The notes below the pieces were generated by a model that did no database searches, had not been told where the DNA came from, and saw only the letters and a list, made by a program, of their open reading frames with translations. From Allolucifera butyrica (GTDB lineage Bacteria > Bacillota > Negativicutes > Sporomusales > UPPP01): 64,000 nt of DNA. The stretch is from the NCBI RefSeq assembly GCF_900476375.1, contig NZ_UPPP01000105.1, forward strand, positions 124,001 to 188,000. The letters run 5' to 3'. Every line of letters starts with the position of its first letter. Position 1 is the first letter of the stretch. Below, piece by piece: positions 16,675-25,191 of the stretch. The translations under genes and the position numbers were made by a program.

Positions 16675-16773
16675 GCGAAACAGCATCCTTTCTTAGTCTT
16701 ATGGCCAACGGCCATTCTCTGATTGCTAGTATGCCGCTGTCGCCTGTCTTTTCATACTTCCCGCTAAAAAACA

Positions 16774-17637
16774 TTAAGTATTAGATTGCAGGCGTTTATA
16801 TTCCATGGGAGTGCAGCCTTTGATTTTTTTGAAAGTCCTGTTAAAGGTGGCAATACTGTTAAAACCTGCGGTATGGGCGGCGTCAATAATTGAGATGTCA
16901 TGCGTGGTCAGCAGTTTCTCCGCCGTTTTTATGCGGCGCTCGTTCAAATAGTGGTGGAAGTTGTCGCCGGTGACTTCTTTAAAAATCCGGGAAAAATGGT
17001 ATTCACTAAATCCGGCGGCCAGAGAAACATCTTTGAGTGAAATATCATTCTGGTATTGTTCCTCAATGTATTGGAAGGCTCTGTTTAACTTTTCCTGACC
17101 ATGAATCTTTTTTCTGCTGTTACTGTCAAGATGAATATCCGCCTTGTGCAAAAGATGACGTGACAGCAAAACAAGGATGTCAAAAATCCGCGCGTTTAAA
17201 GATAACTCGTAAGCTAATGCTTTTGTATCGTATTCGCTGATCAGTTCAATAATCTGTCTTTCCAGTTCACGGTGGAGCAGACCGTCATTTTGAGGGGAAA
17301 TTAAGCGGGTTAAAGACAAAAAAGGAGCCACGGTGTTAATCTTGCCGAAGACATCCAGGGTGTTGAGGTCAAACTGGATAAAATAACGGTTGCCCTTATT
17401 ATTAATCGTATTAAAACTATGAATATCACCGCTGGCGATAAAAAGAATCTCTTTTTCCGCCAGCGTATATTCTTGTCCGTTTACTGTAACGGTATAGCTA
17501 TTTTCAACCGGATACACCAGTTCTACGGCATGATGCCAGTGTAAAGGCCAGACAAAGTTTTCGAAAGTGTTTAATTCGAGCCGGAAGGGATAACTCTCGG
17601 TAAATATGTCTTTTTCGTGCAAGCCGTCGATAATCAT
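16774..17637 (-). CDS. AraC-family regulator with cupin sensor domain
   Basis: A 287-residue regulator. Residues about 15-110 form an AraC-type cupin barrel (WPLHWHHAVELVYPVENSY is the metal/ligand-site-like region), and residues about 185-283 carry two helix-turn-helix motifs (ISLKDVSLAAGFSEYHFSRI and ISIIDAAHTAGFNSIATFNR). Such regulators usually bind a sugar and activate a nearby operon. It is divergent from the beta-xylosidase/ABC/xylose isomerase operon (215 nt between starts), which makes it the likely xyloside-responsive activator. AAGGAGGAG precedes the ATG. No xylR-type ROK regulator is present. Confidence 0.9.
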   Translation of the reverse strand: MIIDGLHEKDIFTESYPFRLELNTFENFVWPLHWHHAVELVYPVENSYTVTVNGQEYTLAEKEILFIASGDIHSFNTINNKGNRYFIQFDLNTLDVFGKINTVAPFLSLTRLISPQNDGLLHRELERQIIELISEYDTKALAYELSLNARIFDILVLLSRHLLHKADIHLDSNSRKKIHGQEKLNRAFQYIEEQYQNDISLKDVSLAAGFSEYHFSRIFKEVTGDNFHHYLNERRIKTAEKLLTTHDISIIDAAHTAGFNSIATFNRTFKKIKGCTPMEYKRLQSNT

Positions 17638-17852
17638 TAAGACTCCTCCTTACTTGAAATTTTAGCTAAAAAATAAGCCGGATGCAATAAAACGGAACGC
17701 AAAGCAAAAAATGAAGAGGTTATAACAAGAAACGAGAAGATTAAAAAAATTCGTTATTTTATAATATCTTTATAGCAAACCGGTAAAAACATCGGAGCGG
17801 AAAGAGAGAAACCTATGTATTTTGCAATAAATCAAGGAAGGAGATGCTGCTT
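17638..17852. promoter_or_regulatory. Divergent promoter region between araC-type gene and xyloside operon
   Basis: AT-rich 215-nt region. A plausible plus-strand -10 (TATAAT, 17760-17765) lies about 88 nt before the start codon, but I see no matching -35, which would suit activator-dependent transcription. I could not define the AraC sites. Confidence 0.4.
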
Positions 17853-20027
17853 ATGACTACAGAATCTGCCTATAAGAATGAAGATTTGAGTTTTGTCGAA
17901 AGGGCTCGGGATCTGGTTGCCAGAATGACTTTGGAAGAGAAAGTAACGCAAATGGTTTATAATTCACCGGCTATTTCCCGTTTGGGAGTTCCCGCCTATA
18001 ACTGGTGGAATGAAGGGCTGCACGGGGTGGCCAGAGCGGGCGTAGCTACCATGTTTCCGCAGACGATCGCGTTGGCGGCCACTTTTGATGCCGAATTGAT
18101 TCAGAAAGTAGCCGAAGTGATTTCTACGGAGGCACGGGCTAAATTTCACGAATTTCAGAGCAAGGGAGACCGCGGCATATACAAAGGCCTGACTTTTTGG
18201 TCGCCCAATATAAATATTTTCCGGGATCCGAGGTGGGGACGCGGCCAGGAGACCTTTGGCGAAGATCCCTATTTGACAGGCCGGCTGGGAGTGGCTTTTA
18301 TCAAAGGACTGCAAGGGCAGGACGAAAAATACCTGAAAGTGGCCGCCTGCGCCAAACACTATGCCGTCCACAGCGGCCCGGAGAGCAAACGGCATAGTTT
18401 CAATGCAGTGGTTTCCGTTAAGGACATGCGGGAAACCTATTTGCCTGCATTTAAAGAATGTGTTAGTGAGGCCAATGTGGAAGCGGTGATGGGAGCCTAC
18501 AACCGGACCAACGGGGAACCTTGCTGCGGCAGTAAGACTCTGCTGCAAACGGTTTTGCGGCAGGAATGGGGTTTTCAGGGGCATGTTGTTTCTGATTGCT
18601 GGGCGATCAAAGACTTTCACGTCAATCATAAAGTCACCGGTACGGCGCCGGAATCGGTGGCTCTGGCCCTGAACAACGGCTGTGACCTGAATTGTGGCAA
18701 CATGTATCTGAATTTACTAATTGCCTGTCACGAGGGCCTGGTTACGGAAGAAGCCATTGATGCGGCAGTGACAAGGCTGATGGTTACCCGAATGAAGCTG
18801 GGGCTATTTGATGCTCCGGAAAAGGTTCCCTATACAAGAATTACTTATGAAAAGAACGACTGTCAGGAACATCGGGATTTTGCCCTGGCGGTCGCCCAAA
18901 AAACGCTGGTTTTGCTGAAAAACGAAAATAACCTGTTGCCTTTGGATCGCAACAAGTTAAAGTCTATCGCCGTAATCGGACCCAATGCCGATAGCCGGGA
19001 GGCGCTTAAGGGCAATTATTGCGGTACCGCTTCCCATTATGTTACCGTTCTTGAGGGAATCCGGCAGGCTGTAAACGAAACGACCCGGGTTTATTACGCC
19101 CAGGGCTGTGATTTGTATAAAGACAAGGTTGAGCACCTGGCGGAAAAAAGAGACCGGTTTGCCGAGGCCATTGCTGCGGCGGCAAGGGCGGACGCCGTCG
19201 TTCTGTGTCTGGGGCTGGATGCCGGCCTGGAGGGCGAAGAAGGGGACGAATCCAATGAATACGCCGGTGGCGATAAACCCAATCTGAATTTACCCGGTTT
19301 GCAGCAGGAACTCCTGGAGAGCCTTTATAATACGGGAAAACCCGTAATTCTGGTACTCCTTGCCGGCAGCGCCCTGTCAGTAACCTGGGCCGCCGAAAAG
19401 ATACCCGCTATTATTCAGGCCTGGTATCCGGGGGCGGAGGGAGGAACAGCGCTGGCATCCCTGCTGTTTGGTGAATATAGTCCTTCGGGCAGGTTACCGG
19501 TGACTTTTTACCGTTCTACGGAAGAACTGCCCGATTTTAGCGATTATTCGATGCAGAACCGCACTTACCGGTATATGAAGGGGGAGGCGCTGTATCCCTT
19601 CGGTTATGGTCTGAGTTATACGACGTTTGCCTACGGAGAACCGGAACTAAGCCGCATGAAAATTAACGCGGGAGAAAATCTTGCCTGCCGGATTACGGTA
19701 AAAAATACAGGAACCGTCGCGGCGGAAGAAACGGTGCAGCTCTATGTAAAAGATGCCGAGGCCAGCGTAGCGCTGCCTCACTGGCAGCTACGAGGAATTA
19801 GAAAGCTGTATTTAAATCCCGGTGAAAGCAGAAACGTGCTGTTTATCGTAACCCCCAGAGATTTTTCTTTCATTGACAATAACGGCAAACGCCGGTTAGA
19901 GCCGGGACTTTTTGAGTTATATCTTGGCGGTTGCCAGCCTGATGCCCGCAGTGAATTCTTAACCGGCAGCAAAGTGAAAAAGTGCGAGGTCGAGATTACC
20001 GGAGACTGTCTGGACCTGGAATATTAG
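17853..20027 (+). CDS. Glycoside hydrolase family 3 beta-xylosidase/beta-glucosidase, cytoplasmic
   Basis: A 724-residue GH3 enzyme: (beta/alpha)8 domain about 20-340, alpha/beta sandwich about 370-560, fibronectin-III-like C-terminal domain about 620-710. The catalytic nucleophile is the Asp in GHVVSDCWAI (about residue 247), and the acid/base Glu should lie in the EGEEGDESNEYAGG loop near residue 463. The WWNEGLHGVAR motif is typical of the xylosidase-type branch. There is no signal peptide, so it acts on imported oligosaccharides. ATG 17853 is 10 nt after AAGGAG; ATG 17844 overlaps that site. It leads an operon with a sugar ABC transporter and xylose isomerase, supporting release of xylose from xylo-oligosaccharides. 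Confidence 0.9.
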   Translation: MTTESAYKNEDLSFVERARDLVARMTLEEKVTQMVYNSPAISRLGVPAYNWWNEGLHGVARAGVATMFPQTIALAATFDAELIQKVAEVISTEARAKFHEFQSKGDRGIYKGLTFWSPNINIFRDPRWGRGQETFGEDPYLTGRLGVAFIKGLQGQDEKYLKVAACAKHYAVHSGPESKRHSFNAVVSVKDMRETYLPAFKECVSEANVEAVMGAYNRTNGEPCCGSKTLLQTVLRQEWGFQGHVVSDCWAIKDFHVNHKVTGTAPESVALALNNGCDLNCGNMYLNLLIACHEGLVTEEAIDAAVTRLMVTRMKLGLFDAPEKVPYTRITYEKNDCQEHRDFALAVAQKTLVLLKNENNLLPLDRNKLKSIAVIGPNADSREALKGNYCGTASHYVTVLEGIRQAVNETTRVYYAQGCDLYKDKVEHLAEKRDRFAEAIAAAARADAVVLCLGLDAGLEGEEGDESNEYAGGDKPNLNLPGLQQELLESLYNTGKPVILVLLAGSALSVTWAAEKIPAIIQAWYPGAEGGTALASLLFGEYSPSGRLPVTFYRSTEELPDFSDYSMQNRTYRYMKGEALYPFGYGLSYTTFAYGEPELSRMKINAGENLACRITVKNTGTVAAEETVQLYVKDAEASVALPHWQLRGIRKLYLNPGESRNVLFIVTPRDFSFIDNNGKRRLEPGLFELYLGGCQPDARSEFLTGSKVKKCEVEITGDCLDLEY

Positions 20028-20064
20028 CTGTGAAGAAGTTGATAAGGAAGAGGGGGGATGCTGA

Positions 20065-21576
20065 TTGGATGCAGCTTATTTAGTGATGAAGAATATAGAG
20101 AAACATTTTCCCGGAGTTCAGGCGCTGAAAGGGGTGCATCTTTCCGTCCGGGCCGGTGAGGTGCATGGCCTTTTAGGAGAAAATGGCGCCGGCAAATCAA
20201 CGCTTATGAAGATATTAGACGGAATTTATTCCCCGGATCAAGGGGAGATATTCATCAATGGCGCAAGCCATAGCAAAATGACCCCCGAAAAGGCACAAAG
20301 CCTGGGAGTGGGTTTTGTGCATCAGGAATTGAATCTGGCGGATTCACTTAGCGCGGCGGAAAATATTTACATGGGGAGATTGCCCTATAAGAATAAGCAG
20401 TTTGGCATTGTGGACAAGAAAAAGTTATATCAGGATTCGGAACGGATTCTGCAAATACTGGGAAGTACAATAAAGCCGGACGACCTTGTCGAGAATTTAT
20501 CCACCGCACAGAAACAGGTTTTGGAAATTGCGAAAGCTATTAGTTTGGATGCCAGAATTATCATTTTTGATGAACCGACTACGTCACTGGGCAACAAAGA
20601 CGTGACCACCCTGTTTAATATAATTGGAACACTTAGGGAGCAAGGGGTTGCCGTTATTTATATTTCTCACAGATTGCAGGAAGTGTTCGATATATGCGAC
20701 CGGGCAACCGTTTTGCGGGATGGGCAATATATTGGCACCGTGGATGTAAAAAGCGTTTCCCAGGAACAATTGATTACCATGATGGTTGGCCGGGATATAA
20801 CGGAATTGTTTCCCAAGGAGCAAATCCTGGCCGGTGAAGTTCTGTTTGAGGTCAATGATCTGACTGATTATGCCGGCAAGGTAAAGCATATTTCTTTTCA
20901 GGCCCGGCGGGGAGAGATCGTTGGCTTCGCCGGTTTGGTAGGAGCGGGAAGAACGGAGGCCATGCGCCTGCTTTTTGGCGTGGACCCAATGTATACAGGC
21001 GATATAAAAGTAAAAGGACAACGGGTAAAGATTAAAGCACCCGGGGATGCGATCAAGAACGGCATCTGCTTTTTGAGCGAGGACCGGAAGCAGCAGGGAT
21101 TATCCCTGATCATGTCGGTAGCGGATAATATCAATTTAACCAATATGCAAGACGGCATCCTGAAGCATAAAATGTTGAAAGCAACGGCGGAAAAATACCG
21201 TAAAAATCTTAATATTAAGACGGCGTCGATCGATACGCAGGTCGCCAATTTATCGGGCGGCAACCAGCAGAAGGTGGTTCTGGCCAAGTGGTTAAACACC
21301 GATTCGGAAATATTTATTTTTGATGAACCGACCAAAGGGATTGATGTGGGAGCCAAAACGGAAATTTATCAGATCATGAACCGGCTGGTTGGGGAAAGTA
21401 AAACGGTTGTTATCATTTCCTCAGAACTGCCGGAACTTTTGGGGATGGCCGACCGGATCTATGTAATGTGCGAAGGACGGATTACCGGTGAGGTGGCCAG
21501 GGGAGAAGCAACGCAGGAAATAATAATGACGCTTGCCACAGTGGGAGGAAGTAATGATGAACGGAAAGCTCAATAA
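20065..21576 (+). CDS. Monosaccharide ABC transporter, dual ATP-binding subunit (XylG/RbsA type)
   Basis: A 503-residue protein with two ABC domains in tandem. Domain 1 has Walker A GENGAGKST (about residue 38), signature LSTAQKQ and Walker B IIIFDEPTTSL. Domain 2 has the degenerate Walker A GLVGAGRTE that is normal in this family, signature LSGGNQQKV and IFIFDEPTKGIDVGAK. This is the CUT2-type ATPase that drives xylose, ribose, galactose or related monosaccharide uptake. The TTG start at 20065 has AGGGGGGA upstream. Its end overlaps the permease gene by 23 nt. Xylose is the likely sugar because xylose isomerase ends the operon. Confidence 0.92.
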   Translation: MDAAYLVMKNIEKHFPGVQALKGVHLSVRAGEVHGLLGENGAGKSTLMKILDGIYSPDQGEIFINGASHSKMTPEKAQSLGVGFVHQELNLADSLSAAENIYMGRLPYKNKQFGIVDKKKLYQDSERILQILGSTIKPDDLVENLSTAQKQVLEIAKAISLDARIIIFDEPTTSLGNKDVTTLFNIIGTLREQGVAVIYISHRLQEVFDICDRATVLRDGQYIGTVDVKSVSQEQLITMMVGRDITELFPKEQILAGEVLFEVNDLTDYAGKVKHISFQARRGEIVGFAGLVGAGRTEAMRLLFGVDPMYTGDIKVKGQRVKIKAPGDAIKNGICFLSEDRKQQGLSLIMSVADNINLTNMQDGILKHKMLKATAEKYRKNLNIKTASIDTQVANLSGGNQQKVVLAKWLNTDSEIFIFDEPTKGIDVGAKTEIYQIMNRLVGESKTVVIISSELPELLGMADRIYVMCEGRITGEVARGEATQEIIMTLATVGGSNDERKAQ

Positions 21577-22534
21577 TGCCGGCTTGATTCCCGCCGGGCC
21601 TGATATCAAGAGATTTTTGCTTACCTATTCGGTTTATCTTGTTTTGGGAGCATTGATTGTATCATTTGCTATGATCAGTCCCATTTTTCTGAGCGAAGCC
21701 AATATCGGCAATTTTTTCCGGCAAATTCCTACAGTCGGCATTATTACGCTCGGCATGACCATGCTGCTGATAACCGGTAAAGTTGACTTGTCGGCAGGCA
21801 GTATTGCCGCTTTTGCCGGAACAACGGCCGCTTATCTGGCTATCAAGGGCTTTTCCGCGCCGGTGGTTATTATCGTCGCTTTGTTGATCGGTTCCTTTTG
21901 GGGCTTTGTCAATGGCACATTTATAACCCGGTTTCAGCTTGACTCGTTTATCCTGACCTTGGGCACCGATTATATGATTCGTGGCATAGTGCTCTTTTTT
22001 ACCAACGGCATTTATGTCAAGGGAGTGCCGGACTGGTTTTATAATCTGTCCAATACGAAAGTCGGTTTTAACTTCGTTTTTACCAATACCCTTGTTTTTG
22101 TGGTTTTAATAGCTGGACTGGCCTATGTAATGAATAATACCCGGTTCGGGCGTTATTGTTATGCCGTCGGTTCCAACCCCGAAGCGGCCAGATTGTCGGG
22201 TATCAATATCCAGAGGCATCTGGTGAAGGTTTTTATGCTGGAAGGGGTTTTGGCGGCTCTGGCCGGAGTTCTGTTAATGTCCAACCTGAACGTAGGCGCG
22301 CCGAGTGAAGCCAGCGGGGTGGGACTGTTTGCCATGGCTGCGGCAATTATCGGGGGAGCGGCGTTTAGCGGCGGCATCGGCAGTATGTCCGGCGCTGTGG
22401 TGGGAATTTTTACCCTGGAGGTGTTTCAGAACGGCTTGGCTGTTTTGGGATTGAACTCATTTATCCAGCAGGCAGTTACCGGCAGTATCATTATTGTCGC
22501 TGTCGTTGTTGATTATTACCGGCGGCGGCACTGA
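21554..22534 (+). CDS. Monosaccharide ABC transporter permease (XylH/RbsC type)
   Basis: A 326-residue inner-membrane protein with eight to ten helices. It carries family landmarks: GKVDLSAGSIAAFAG after helix 3, a long loop with LGTDYMIRG, and the coupling-type motif YAVGSNPEAARLSGINIQ around residue 204 that contacts the ATPase. ATG 21554 has GGGAGG 5 nt upstream and lies inside the end of the ATPase gene, indicating translational coupling. It is the channel subunit of the CUT2 importer. The gene ends 84 nt before the binding protein gene. Confidence 0.92.
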   Translation: MMNGKLNNAGLIPAGPDIKRFLLTYSVYLVLGALIVSFAMISPIFLSEANIGNFFRQIPTVGIITLGMTMLLITGKVDLSAGSIAAFAGTTAAYLAIKGFSAPVVIIVALLIGSFWGFVNGTFITRFQLDSFILTLGTDYMIRGIVLFFTNGIYVKGVPDWFYNLSNTKVGFNFVFTNTLVFVVLIAGLAYVMNNTRFGRYCYAVGSNPEAARLSGINIQRHLVKVFMLEGVLAALAGVLLMSNLNVGAPSEASGVGLFAMAAAIIGGAAFSGGIGSMSGAVVGIFTLEVFQNGLAVLGLNSFIQQAVTGSIIIVAVVVDYYRRRH

Positions 22535-22618
22535 AAAGAGCCGCCATTGTCAGCAACGGATTGCGCCGTCCTGCCGTAAGCACAAAATGAGAAAAGACAA
22601 AACGGGGAGGGTATGTTC

Positions 22619-23635
22619 ATGCGCAAAAAGATCCTGGGATTCCTATTGACTGTCATAATGGCGGCGGCTCTGACCGGTTGCTCCGGTTCCAATACGCAAA
22701 CTGCCAAGAATGACAAAAAAACCTTGTATTTTATTCCGATCGTGGATACCGGTGCTTACTGGTCACCCATGAAGAAAGCCGCCGAAGAGGAGGCTAAAAA
22801 GTTAGGCTATAATCTGGTATTCAAGACCAGCCCGCCTTCGGAACAGGCAAAAAACGAAAAACATATCGGTTTTCTGGAAGAAGCCATAGCCAATAAAGCG
22901 GCGGGAATTGCGATTGCGCCGATGGACCCGGACATGTTTGACCGCAAGGTTAAAGAAGCAAAGGACGCAGGGATCCCTGTGGTTACCTTTGATGCCGATG
23001 TAAAAACCAAAAGCAACCGGGTGGCTTATGTGGGAACGGATAATAAACTGGCCGGGGAAGAATTGGGCAAAAAAGGCGCGGAATATTTAAAAATGAAGGG
23101 AATCTCCGCCGGCAAGATCGCCCTGGTGGCGGTAAATCTTACCCAGACAACCATGACTTACCGGCAGGCAGGCATAAAAGCCGGCTTTGATTCGGTAATG
23201 GGCCCTGATGCCAAGAATTTTACCTGGCTGGAGGCGATTCAGGACAATGATCAGTCTTCAGAATCCAAGCGCCAGTTGGAGGGACAGATTATTGCCAATC
23301 CCGACATGGTTGCGGTATTTTCACTGGGTTCGGAAGGGCCGGACACGGGGGTAATGGAAGCGATCAAGTCCCAAGGAAAGGCCGGCAAGATATATCATTT
23401 TGGCTTTGACTATACGCCGACCTGGGAAAATGGAATTAAGGAAGGCTTGATTACCGGTATCGTGGATCAGGATTCGTATGCGATTGGTAAGACCGTAATT
23501 GATGTATTGGATAAAGCGGTAAAGGGAGAAAAAATCGCCGCGGATTATCCAATTCCGGTGAAATGGGTTGAAGCAGGAAAAATCGTTGAATATGGCAAAG
23601 AAAAACAGAAACAGTTCACGGCTGAAACGAAGTAA
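22619..23635 (+). CDS. Sugar-binding lipoprotein of the CUT2 ABC transporter
   Basis: A 338-residue periplasmic-binding-protein-type-1 lipoprotein. The signal peptide ends in the lipobox LTGC (Cys at about residue 21). Mature features include a conserved start (LYFIPIVDTGAYWSPMKKAA), VAYVGTDNKLAGEELG around 138, and FGFDYTPTWENGIKEGLITG around 262, matching RbsB/XylF-like proteins. It would capture the sugar outside the inner membrane for the permease. ATG 22619 is 8 nt after GGGAGG. In most operons of this type the binding protein is first; here it is third, after ATPase and permease. The exact sugar is inferred from context only. Confidence 0.9.
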   Translation: MRKKILGFLLTVIMAAALTGCSGSNTQTAKNDKKTLYFIPIVDTGAYWSPMKKAAEEEAKKLGYNLVFKTSPPSEQAKNEKHIGFLEEAIANKAAGIAIAPMDPDMFDRKVKEAKDAGIPVVTFDADVKTKSNRVAYVGTDNKLAGEELGKKGAEYLKMKGISAGKIALVAVNLTQTTMTYRQAGIKAGFDSVMGPDAKNFTWLEAIQDNDQSSESKRQLEGQIIANPDMVAVFSLGSEGPDTGVMEAIKSQGKAGKIYHFGFDYTPTWENGIKEGLITGIVDQDSYAIGKTVIDVLDKAVKGEKIAADYPIPVKWVEAGKIVEYGKEKQKQFTAETK

Positions 23636-23665
23636 GCCCAATTCATTGATAGGGGAGGTCTTATA

Positions 23666-24979
23666 GTGAGCTATTTTCCAAACATCGGCAAAGTTGCGTA
23701 TGAGGGACCCAAATCCAGGAACCCGCTGGCATTTAAGCAATATAATCCCGGCGAGGTGGTAGCCGGCAAAACCATGGAGGAGCATTTGCGCTTTTCCGTA
23801 GCTTACTGGCATACATTTACGGCCAGCGGCGCCGACCCTTTCGGCAGTGCCACCATGTTGCGCCCCTGGGACCGGCTTTCCGGCCTGGATCTGGCTAAGG
23901 CCCGTCTGGAAGCGGCTTTTGAATTCTTTGAAAAACTGGGTGTTCCTTATTTTGCTTTTCATGACCGTGATATCGCCCCGGAAGGGGATACGCTGCAGGA
24001 GACCAATGCCAATCTGGATATTATCGTTGCTCTGATTAAGGAGTATATGAAGACCAGCAAAACCAAACTGCTTTGGAATACGGTCAATATGTTTTCTCAT
24101 CCCCGGTTCGTTCATGGCGCAGCCACGACTTGCAACGCCGATGTGTTCGCCTACTGCGCCGCACAAGTGAAGAAAGGCCTGGAGGTAGGTAAGGAACTGG
24201 ACGCGCAGAATTATGTTTTCTGGGGTGGACGCGAAGGGTATGAAACGCTCCTGAATACGGATCTTAAACTGGAATTGGACAATTTGGCCCGTTTTTTACA
24301 TATGGCTGTTGACTATGCGCAGGAGATTGGTTTTACTGCTCAATTTTTGATTGAACCCAAACCGAAAGAACCGACGAAGCATCAATATGATTTTGATGCC
24401 GCGAATGCGGCGGCATTTTTGAGCCAAAACGGTCTTCGCGAGTATTTTAAAATGAATATTGAAGCGAACCATGCGACGCTGGCGGGTCATACATTCCAGC
24501 ACGAATTGCGCTGGAGCAGGATTCACGGCCTGCTGGGTTCCGTGGACGCCAATCAGGGTGATGTGATGCTGGGCTGGGATACGGATGAATTTCCCACCGA
24601 TTTATACGAAACAACCCTGGCCATGTATGAGATTTTGCAAAACGGCGGACTCGGCAAAGGCGGTTTAAACTTTGACGCTAAGCCGCGGCGGGCATCTTTT
24701 ACGCCGGAAGACCTCTTTTATGCTCACATTGCCGGAATGGACAGCTTTGCCAAGGGCCTGAAAGTCGCCGCCAAACTGGTTGAAGACGGGGTTTTCGAAG
24801 CTGTGATTGCCCAACGGTACCGCAGCTTCCGCGAAGGAATTGGCGTCGACATTGTGGAAGGGCGCGCTAACTTTCATACGCTGGAAAATTACGCCCTCCG
24901 GCAAAGTGTCATTACCAACGAGTCCGGCCGGCAGGAAACGTTAAAAGCCATTTTGAACCAGTATTTACTGGAGTCCTGA
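23666..24979 (+). CDS. xylA: Xylose isomerase
   Basis: A 437-residue TIM-barrel enzyme converting D-xylose to D-xylulose, of the longer class II type. Signatures are clear: FAFHDRDIAPEG with the catalytic His/Asp pair (about residue 100), WGGREGYETLLNTD (about 189), EPKPKEPTKHQYDFD with the metal/substrate Glu and Lys (about 231), NIEANHATLAGHTF (about 266) and DANQGD (about 296). The GTG start has GGGGAGG upstream. It ends the operon, followed by a strong terminator at 25004-25044. No xylulokinase gene (xylB) is in the window, so the next step must be encoded elsewhere. Confidence 0.97.
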   Translation: MSYFPNIGKVAYEGPKSRNPLAFKQYNPGEVVAGKTMEEHLRFSVAYWHTFTASGADPFGSATMLRPWDRLSGLDLAKARLEAAFEFFEKLGVPYFAFHDRDIAPEGDTLQETNANLDIIVALIKEYMKTSKTKLLWNTVNMFSHPRFVHGAATTCNADVFAYCAAQVKKGLEVGKELDAQNYVFWGGREGYETLLNTDLKLELDNLARFLHMAVDYAQEIGFTAQFLIEPKPKEPTKHQYDFDAANAAAFLSQNGLREYFKMNIEANHATLAGHTFQHELRWSRIHGLLGSVDANQGDVMLGWDTDEFPTDLYETTLAMYEILQNGGLGKGGLNFDAKPRRASFTPEDLFYAHIAGMDSFAKGLKVAAKLVEDGVFEAVIAQRYRSFREGIGVDIVEGRANFHTLENYALRQSVITNESGRQETLKAILNQYLLES

Positions 24980-25003
24980 CGTAAGACACTAAATATAAAT
25001 TAG

Positions 25004-25044
25004 AATAACAGGCTTATCCCTGGCGGTAAGCCTGTTATTTTTTT
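25004..25044 (+). terminator. Terminator of the xylose operon
   Basis: AATAACAGGCTTA pairs with TAAGCCTGTTATT around a 10-nt loop, then a run of T. Confidence 0.92.
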
Positions 25045-25074
25045 AGTCTGACTTTCGATAGGACAAGCCGGTCT

Positions 25075-25124
25075 GCGCCCTGAGCCACGAGCCCAAAGAC
25101 TGCGTCCGCGGTCTTTGCAGGAAG
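25075..25124. repeat. Short intergenic repeat, copy B (GCGCCCTGAGCC family)
   Basis: GCGCCCTGAGCCACGAGCC, then AAAGACTGCG ... CGCGGTCTTT, which can form a hairpin. It starts 30 nt after a terminator and is related to copies near 2994 and 63077. Confidence 0.5.
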
Positions 25125-25191
25125 GTTTATTTGTCAGAACGGCGAAAAATAATATAAGATAATAATACTATTTAGCTTATAGAGGTGTGCT

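Noticed and set aside
16701..16715. ATGGCC-AAC-GGCCAT palindrome as a terminator
   Set aside because: No T tract on either strand; at most a minor hairpin between the AraC-type and NhaC-type genes.
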